This document shows positions 52,701 through 61,700 of a stretch of DNA of 64,000 nucleotides, piece by piece. The first letter of the stretch is position 1; each line of letters opens with the position of its first letter. The stretch is from Scortum barcoo (taxonomy: Eukaryota; Chordata; Actinopteri; Centrarchiformes; Terapontidae): contig CM041533.1 of the NCBI GenBank assembly GCA_023238725.1, positions 27,679,068 through 27,743,067 of the forward strand, read 5' to 3'. Position numbers and translations under genes: made by a program. The notes beneath the pieces were generated by a model. The model searched no databases, was not told where the DNA came from, and saw nothing but the letters and a program-made list of their open reading frames with translations.

Positions 52701-55700
52701 TTTCAGAGAAAAAAGCCTTCCTCCCTCTCCCTGATTCTGTGAAGTCAGTCACTGACAACTCCATGGGGACTTAGCATAGGAACCAGAGGGTCAGGGGTTC
52801 CAGTCCAGCAGGGAGTGTGGACTGGTAGCTGGAGAGGTGCCAGTTCACCTCCTGAGTTGAGGTGCCCTTGAGTAATGTACAAAGTTTATCTGCTCAGGGC
52901 ATCGTCCTATGAAGCAGCCTCCTCGCTCTGACATCCCACCATGCATGTGTATAGGTCCTGTTTACAAATGTATGTATTCATAGTCTGTGTGTGTAAATAA
53001 AAATGACAAGAAAGAAATTTTATATCCCCTAGAGGGATTAGAAAAGTATGTCTTCTTCTGTTGCTCGCCCTCTGCTTGTCTTCAGACAGAGCTGGCCTGC
53101 CATAATTTAAGTGTTTCAGCAGAATATTCAGGTTGCTTTTAGACGGGGTCAGGGCAGCTCATCACTTATTTTTTGTTGCACCAGCAGAATGCTAATAATT
53201 CACTGGAACTTCTCTTGAAAGAGATCTTTAGCCTCTCACTCTGGGAATTAAGCTCCAACACATGCAATGTCTTGAGAAACTGGCTGCTTGACTGTATGTC
53301 AATGGATAGACAAAGATTTTTTTCTGAAGTAGATTTCCACTGATTTAACACATTAATGAGTATTTCCAGGTGTTGGGGAATACTACAGCATATGTAAAAG
53401 AAACTTGTCCAAAGCTTTTAGTGTCTCCAAAGGGAACTGTGTTAAGTCTAATAAATGTTCTCAAGGATAATGACAATATGGTGAACAGAATCTTAATTTT
53501 GCATCAAGTTTGTCCTTTTATATATTTCATTTTAGCGCATTTTGGTAGTGTGGTACTATCAGCCATACTGGCTGTGAGGTGACATAGTGTGACCTCAGTG
53601 TAAGAGATGAAGGGCAAAATCTACAGTCTTTTTTCTGTGTAAAAATACATTCATACATAGTTGTGTGTGGGTTTATTGTTGAAGTTTTGTCCGGGCAAAC
53701 AATCCTGCAAATACCAGGAAGTGTTCTTCTGCCACAGCTCAGCAAGCAATGTTTCTGGAAATACAAAAAAGAAGCTATCAGACCTATTTTGAGCATACAA
53801 TCGAAAAACCACAGCAGACTTCACTGTATCAGTGTGTTTTCCAAAAGGGTGGCATGACTCTCATCTAAGCTGAAAGAAATCTGAGGTCAGTTCACTTGAG
53901 TCAAATCTTGGTTCTGTGTGTCCATGTGTGACACAGCTTAAGTGATTCAGCTCAAATGTTCTATATGTCAACAAACAAGTCAAACCATCCTATCTGACAC
54001 AAGAATATGCTTAAATTTGGCATACAACACTGCTCTGTTGCCAGAGATAACACTGTGTGGGATATGGTCTCTTAACTAGAAAGAGTATACTAAGCTCTCA
54101 GTTGCAGCAGAGTTTTTTTCCACCTCATTTCCTCATACCAAACCTTTAAAGGATCACTTTACATTGCTTCTCTACTCTTAAACCTTCAGTAGTCTGTGAA
54201 AATGTTTACCTGACTCCCAACAATGGGGAGTTAACTTGATTATTTCACATACAGTGGTGTGAAAAAGTATTTGCCCCCTTCCTGATTTCTTATTTTTTTG
54301 CATGTTTGTCACACTTAAATGTTTCAGATCAAACAAATTTAAATATTAGTCAAAGACAACACAAGTAAACACAAAATGCAGTTTTTAAATGAAGGTTTTT
54401 ATTATTAAGGGAGAAAAAAAATCCAAACCTACATGGCCCTGTGTGAAAAAGGTGATTGCTCCCCCTGTTAAAACATAACTTAACTGTGGTTTATCACACC
54501 TGAGTTCAATTTCTCTAGCCACACCCAGGCCTGATTACTGCCACACCTGTTCAAGAATCAAGAAATCAAGAAATACTTAAATAGGACCTGCCTGACAAAG
54601 TGAAGTAGACCAAAAGATCCTCAAAAGCTAGACATCATGCTGAGATCCAAAGAAATTCAGGATACAAATGAGAAAGAAAGTAATTGAGTTCTATCAGTCT
54701 GGAAAAGGTTATAAAGCCATTTCTAAAGCTTTGGGACTCCAGCAAACCACAGTGAGAGCCATTATCCACAAATGGCGAAAACATGAAACAGTGGATGAAC
54801 CTTCCCAGGAGTGACCAGGCGACCAAAATTACCCCAAGAGCGCAGCGATGACCCATCCAAGAGGTCACAAAAGACCCCACAACATCCAAAGAACTGTAGG
54901 CCTCACTTGCCTCAGTTAAGGTCAGTGTTCATGACTCCACCATAAGAAAGAGACTGGGCAAAAATGGCTTGCATGGCAGAGTTCTAAGATGAAAACCACT
55001 GCTGAGCAAAAAGAACATTAAGGCTCACCGCAATTTTGCCAGAAAACATCTTGATGATCCCCAAGACTTTTGGGAAAATACTCTGTGGACTGACGAGACA
55101 AAAGTTGAACTTTTTAGAAGGTGAATGTCCCATTACATCTGGCATAAAAGTAACACCAGGCATTTCAGAAAAAGAACATCATACCAACAGTAAAATATGG
55201 TGGTGGTAGTGGTAGTGTGATGGTCTGGGGCTGTTTTGCTGCTTCAGGACCTGGAAGACTTGCTGTGATAAATGGAACCATGAATTCTGCTGTCTACCAA
55301 AAAATCCTGAAGGAGAATGTCCGGCCATCTGTTCGTGACCTCAAGCTGAAACGAACTTGGGTTCTGCAGCAGGACAATGATCCAGTAACCATCATTAGCC
55401 AGCAGTAAAATTTAATGAACACAGGTAAGAGTTTAATTTGAAATGAATGCAGTTATGTGTTGCTTGTGGCAGTAATACTGCAAAGGTTTTAGGGCTCTAT
55501 TCTCTGTATCTCTGCAAATCTTGAAGATATGTCAACAATCTAGCAATATCCTGCCTCATATTCAGAGGTTCAAATACTTCAATGACAACATGCCCAGCAC
55601 AACCTTATTACTTTCACTGAGTGCCATCAATAGAGCAGCTTTTAAAGAGTAATGGAACACTGAAAGCTTCAGTAATTGTCACAGACCAGCTCAAGGCTAG

Positions 55701-58700
55701 ACAAATGAGGGAAGACCACACATTAGTTGTAACAACAATTGCAAAATTCTGGAAATAGGTGGAAACTTTCAATAGTAATTAATGGGAATTCAGGGAATTT
55801 GCAAAAGGTGTATTTACCATGTCATATGCACATATAAAAAAACCTTTTAATATTTCATAAGCAGACATAATTCTAAGCCCCTGTACATATGTATATATCA
55901 ACAATTTAGTTGATATTAACTTTATTATTCACTTCATTCAATTTGTTGCCTCATTTAACACAAATAACTTATTTGGTGCCATGTACATATAAAAAGGTTC
56001 TTTGAAGACAAAAATCATCTGTAATAAAATCAAAACTTAATTGAAAGCATGTAGTCATTTGGCTGAGATACTGCAGTAGTGTGTTGTGCACATTATTTAA
56101 GGATACACTGTGCATGCAGGATGTTGCAGCATTTCCATAATCCCCAAATTCCAAAGATAAATTCCCTTGGCAAATTTTCAGAAATTGTCTAGGAATTTTA
56201 CATAAAATTATTTGACACAACTAAATACAACAAAACCTAACAGTAAACTGGATTGCCAGCAACCACAAGGGGAAGATACCCTATCCCAGATACCCTGACT
56301 CTTAAGGGCACCAAATACCCCCAGTTGGGGTTATATTAATTAAGATTAATTGAAATGGGTGCACTTGGATCTACTCCTAATACTGTTCTGTAGAAATTAA
56401 AATCTTTAATACTAATATTATTTCAGTTGATCTGAAGCTTACATACTGTACATTCTTAAATTAATTGATACTGGGGTATGAATACTGCCTCCTTTTTCCC
56501 TTGGGCCAGCAGGTGGATTAATCTGACAACCACAGTAAGGAAATACTAAAACACACAGATGCCTTTTTATTAGTTACACTTAGCTAAAACTAGTATATAT
56601 TTAGACAGTTCTGATATGCTGATGGACTAAGAAAAAGATATGTTAAAATAATACACTTTAACATCAACACAAAATGAGCCTTCATGAAGGCAGGAACGAT
56701 TGCATATCTGTTAGATTAGATTACTGTAAATTGTTAATGTGAGTGTATACACATACATACTAAAAGAAACAGTGTTATTTCCATAATCAGTTTCATGACC
56801 TACAATTCTTTATTTTAATGAAAACAGCTATATTATCTGCATGACCTAGATGTCTATTTAATGAAAGAAAGCCAAGTTAGGTTCAGAAAGCAACAGGAGA
56901 CCATGGTGGGAACCGAGGCCATTTTGCTGTGCAGAGCAAGTTTGCTGATTAGCACTTTTTATGATGCGGTAGAAGTATCAATGTGTCTGGATCTTCCTGT
57001 CCCTGTCCCACAGGAGGCCCTGATAAATTCAGCCAGAGAGGTGTGTTACCTAGTGACAGGAGGAATATTTCCTTGTGAAAGCTCCTTCAAGTGTGTAAAA
57101 GTGGAATGGCACACAATCTCCTCTTAATTCATAACAAATCGGTTGCTCTTAGTAACTTCTGTGTTTTGACTACAGATCAATCAGGAATATCCCAACCCAT
57201 CAGGAGCATAACAACAAAAGTTTAAAAACTGATGTGTGTGTTGATGTTAGCTTTGTGGACTAGTTTAGCAGACACTAGAGCAATATGATCTCAAAATAAA
57301 CACATTTTGCTGTGTGCTAGCCTAACACTGTAGGTGCTCCATCAACATTCAAAGTAACATCATCTAAATTCTTTATAAATATGAAGTAGTACCATACAGC
57401 TAACGTTAGCTAGTGTTGCACACTGTAGCAAAGCTGAAGAGAGGAAAGACACTGAGAAGGTACAAAATTATTCTGAGTCATTTACACAGAAATCAGTCTA
57501 CAGGGTGTTTCAGTCAATAGAGAAAGTCAGGGAAGGTCTCATTTTTTAAAGTTGTATCACAATATGTTCACACTTTGGCAACAAAAAATGAAATGATGAA
57601 ATGAAAAATGATTAAAACATTTAATAAATGTAAATCATTTCATACAGCCTCTAAAGTTACTGAGAGTGAAGACAAGATGAAGGAAATCAAGCATGAAGTG
57701 ATGTTTTTCGTTTTTATCTGACACTGCAGAATGGAGAGAGCCTGGAAGGACTGAGGGTCGGTGTGAACCACATTCAACACATCCAAAGTGTATTACATAA
57801 AGGCTAATCTCTCTCTCAGTCTTTTGTTTATGTGAATATGGAGAAAGTTATAAGGCTGATGTCAAGTGTGCCCTCTGCAGTTGAATGGAGGACAAAGAAA
57901 GGGCTGGTGGGAAAGTTGGATCTGTGAGGAAGTCCAAAGAGACTAGGCGATTAACTGAGCTTACACAGCTCATCAGCCTGCTCTGCTTCTTAACTCAAAC
58001 TGACCTCAGTGAAACGTCTGACTCTTCTCCTCTCACTCTTGTAGTCATGGTGGTATTCAGTATTTTTTCTTCTGTACTGGGCTCTCATCTCAACGTAGTT
58101 TTTACATATTATTATTTTTTATTGTGGTGTTTGTGCCTTCTCCTGCATAAACTCTATCTGTCTTTCTCTCTGTGAGAATTGACTTGACAATGTCTCTATG
58201 CTTCAACTGTTACATTACTCTCTCTTATCAAGGATATCGGCTATAAGCTGTAGCTGAAAGCCTTTCTTTAAAATGCATGCTAAGACAGACGCCACTGATT
58301 CAACTGTCATGGACTGCTCCGTCAACACCCAAATCATATCATCCAATTTAAAATGAAATTTGATTCAATTTTGGCCTCAGAAAAAACCTGTGTGGTCAAC
58401 CACATGTATTCTGAGGACTCAATGTCACCTGAGCTTTTTCCTGCCTACCAGTGTCTTTCAGCTAGTTAGTCATTTTGAAGGTAAACTTCTTGTATAGATA
58501 AATGCTCAGTGTGTAATTCTATCTAATGTGTTTGCCTTCCATTACAGGGCAGGAAAGTTTTCTTAATGTTTATTCCCTGTGAAGCGGCACACAGATTTTT
58601 TAAAATCTACAAAGTTAAAAGTTACTACAATATTTTACAATGAGAAGTTTGCAATTAGTACAGTACAGAATAGCATTAGTATATAGTAAAGATTTGTACT

Positions 58701-61700
58701 GTGAACCTTAGTGCTTTTATTGCATCCTCTGTTGTCATAATGATCCCAGCTACTATGTTAAAATAAACTGATATCTTTTATGTATGGGGTCAAACTGACT
58801 GCAGCATATAGAGGACTTTACAGCGGTGAGATAAAGACTATCAAGGATTGTTTTACGATTGTTGGCTTTTCTAAACTTTTATTCAGTGTTGTCAATCAAT
58901 GAGAATGACTGGTGAGAATGCTTGCATCTCTTGCATTGATTAAACCTTCATTCCCCTAAGCAGAAAGAGAGATCAGAAAGCATTTTGACACACTTAGAAA
59001 AATAGATTTTACCTTTTTTATTATCAAATGACGTATTCATGTATAGATCACATGTTAATGCCATGTGACAATGGGGTATGTTATTCCAAGCCCAAATTTT
59101 ACCTGAGTCTCCAAAGCCACTGTGCCTAAATCCTTTTAAAATACACATATACTCAAACTTCTGTGTGTGACTGACCAACAGTTAACAGAGATATTTGCTA
59201 CATAAGGTCAATGATGTTCATGCATGGTCTTTGATTTAGTGTCAGGCTAAATATTGCTTGGTCAGTGACATTTTCTCTTAGTAGCAACAAAAGCTGGAAG
59301 AACCATAGAAATGCCATACTGGATATTCCATCACATCTTTTCAGGGAAACAGTGTTTACTTGCCTTGTGGGTAAGAACTCATGTTTGATCAAATATACCA
59401 CATTGTAGATGAGTCAACAGATAATAATGCCAAATGAAGCTGTTAAAGTCCTGTGGTAATAATTCAGTTGCACAATAGGCCTGAGTGGATAATTCAGTTC
59501 AGTGGACTGTGGTCAGTGTACTAACATATATCAGCATATCCAGTCATGTGGAAGTGGGGCTGACCATCCACTGTACTGTAGGACAGAAGAAGAATGTGTG
59601 AGAGTGTGCATGAGTGGATGAGATATACATATATATCTGTATATGTGTGAATCCATGTATATGTGTGTGTAATAAGAATTCCCAGAAGAGCAGCAAATGT
59701 AGGTCATCTCCAGTTGAGCACTGTGAAGAAGACTGTACCAAACAGCCAACACTACAGTAAGTCCCTTTGGCATCCACACTGGCATGTTCTTACAAGATTA
59801 TCTTTGTGAGATTTCTGGTTCATTGTTACAGTGCATGGCAGATTGCACAGTGCAGTTATGCACATAACTCCAACCCGAAGCATTTTATGATTTTTTTCTC
59901 CTGTTATTTGTGTAAATGCATGATGATGTATTGGACTGTGAGTTCTGTCAAATTGCCTCTGAGCATACAGCAATACTGTGGCTGATCCAGTGTAGACACT
60001 GAATGGTTTAGTTTAATAGCTAACTCCTACATACAATTATAAATAGTATATTTACACTGTCATGTAATAGAATGACAAAACTGAGAATAACGCTGGGCAA
60101 TATTTTTTACATTTCCATAGTAAAATTACACATTTTCATCTGCCCATTTGGAATAGTCAGTCATCCAAGCAAAATAAGACAAAGGGACTAGTTTTTCCCT
60201 AAAGGGATCTCTGCCATAGCAGAGCCATTCACTCATAATCTACAAAACTACAATACAGATTAAAAAGAAGACAATAGCAAAATGAGGTTTGAACTGATCC
60301 TTGTCAAACCAGTGGCCTACATTGTTTCAAGAGGAAACCTGATGTCTTTTTTTAAACAATTATTCCTCTGGTTTGGTAAGCACATTACACATTTGAATCC
60401 ATATACAGACATGTTTTGTATGAAATGTAATGTAAATGTAAACATACTGTGTATGTTACATTTATTTATTTTTATAGCACTTCACTAACTAGACCTAAAT
60501 AGTTTTTTAAACTGTCAATATCAGTTAGTTTGTATTGATATTTTTTACCTGCTTGTCAAAATGCACTTCTTCATTGCTTTCAAACATAAAAATCTGTCCC
60601 TCAGAGAGAAGAGGAGAGAAAAGAGAAGAAGAGAGAGAAGATTGTTGCCATGTCTCAAGCTCCTCCTCAATCTAAAAAAAACTGCAGTGATAAGATACTG
60701 TCTGCATCGCCCAGATAAACTCTACACCTTCTATGAATGCTATAAGAAAAACTCTCAGCTGAGGAGGTACAAAAGGTCCAGGACCCCTATCCATTAGTCA
60801 CATGCGTGTAGATCATTCAAAAGGATTAACCATTTCAAGGTACCTGGACCTGACATCATCCCTGGCTGAGCTCTCAAGGTGCGTGCAGATCAGCTAGTAG
60901 ATGTCCTCACAGACATTTTCACTGCTGCATTGTCACTGATCTAGACTGTTGTTTCCAGATGTTTTAAGAAGACCGTCATTGTCCCAATCCCCCAAAAATC
61001 CAGTAGTAGTCTGAACGATTACCACCCAGTAGCATCACCTCCACCACCATGAGGTACCTCTAACGGTTAATCAGAACACCCATCACCTCCTCCCTCCCAA
61101 TCTCACTGGACCCACTTTAGTTTGCCTACAGGTCAAATAGGTCAACAACTGATGACACCATCACCCTCACCCTCCACACTGCCCTCTCACATCTGGACCA
61201 GACAAACATTCATGTGAGAACATTCTTCACTGACAATAATCGAACATTTTCCTACTCAGAAATTCACACTCAAACATGTGCAGTTATGATAGTTTTAGCT
61301 AAGAAACATTTACCGTAGAAGTGAAGCTAGAAATATAAAAATATAAACCTGAAATAATGTGTAATATTAACATATACATATTAATCTTGATATAACATAG
61401 ATTCAATATATTATGTTATTATATTATGTATAATATATTAGCTTTTAAAATGTTTGCAGTAATTTCTAGTAGCTGATTTTTCTAAGAGTCTGTATCATTT
61501 CCTTTATCTTGAAGTGTTAGCTGCCATGTTTGGAATTATGCAGGTAGAAGTAAACTAAAATGGAGGCCAGATAACTGTCAACTCTCTTGAAAGAACCTAA
61601 GATCTGTTTATGTTGGCTCATCATTTTATCACAGCCCAGGTGAGAGAATGTGTCCACAGGACAGCCTTAGCTGTGCACTCCACAAATCAACAAATCTAGC

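Noticed and set aside
52796..52806. RNA polymerase III B box suggesting a tRNA gene
   Set aside because: The flanking sequence does not form a tRNA cloverleaf and continues into a SINE body, so it is a tRNA-derived SINE.
56861..57127. 88-codon plus-strand frame
   Set aside because: Inside the large dlgap1 intron, antisense, with no recognised motif; too short to support alone.
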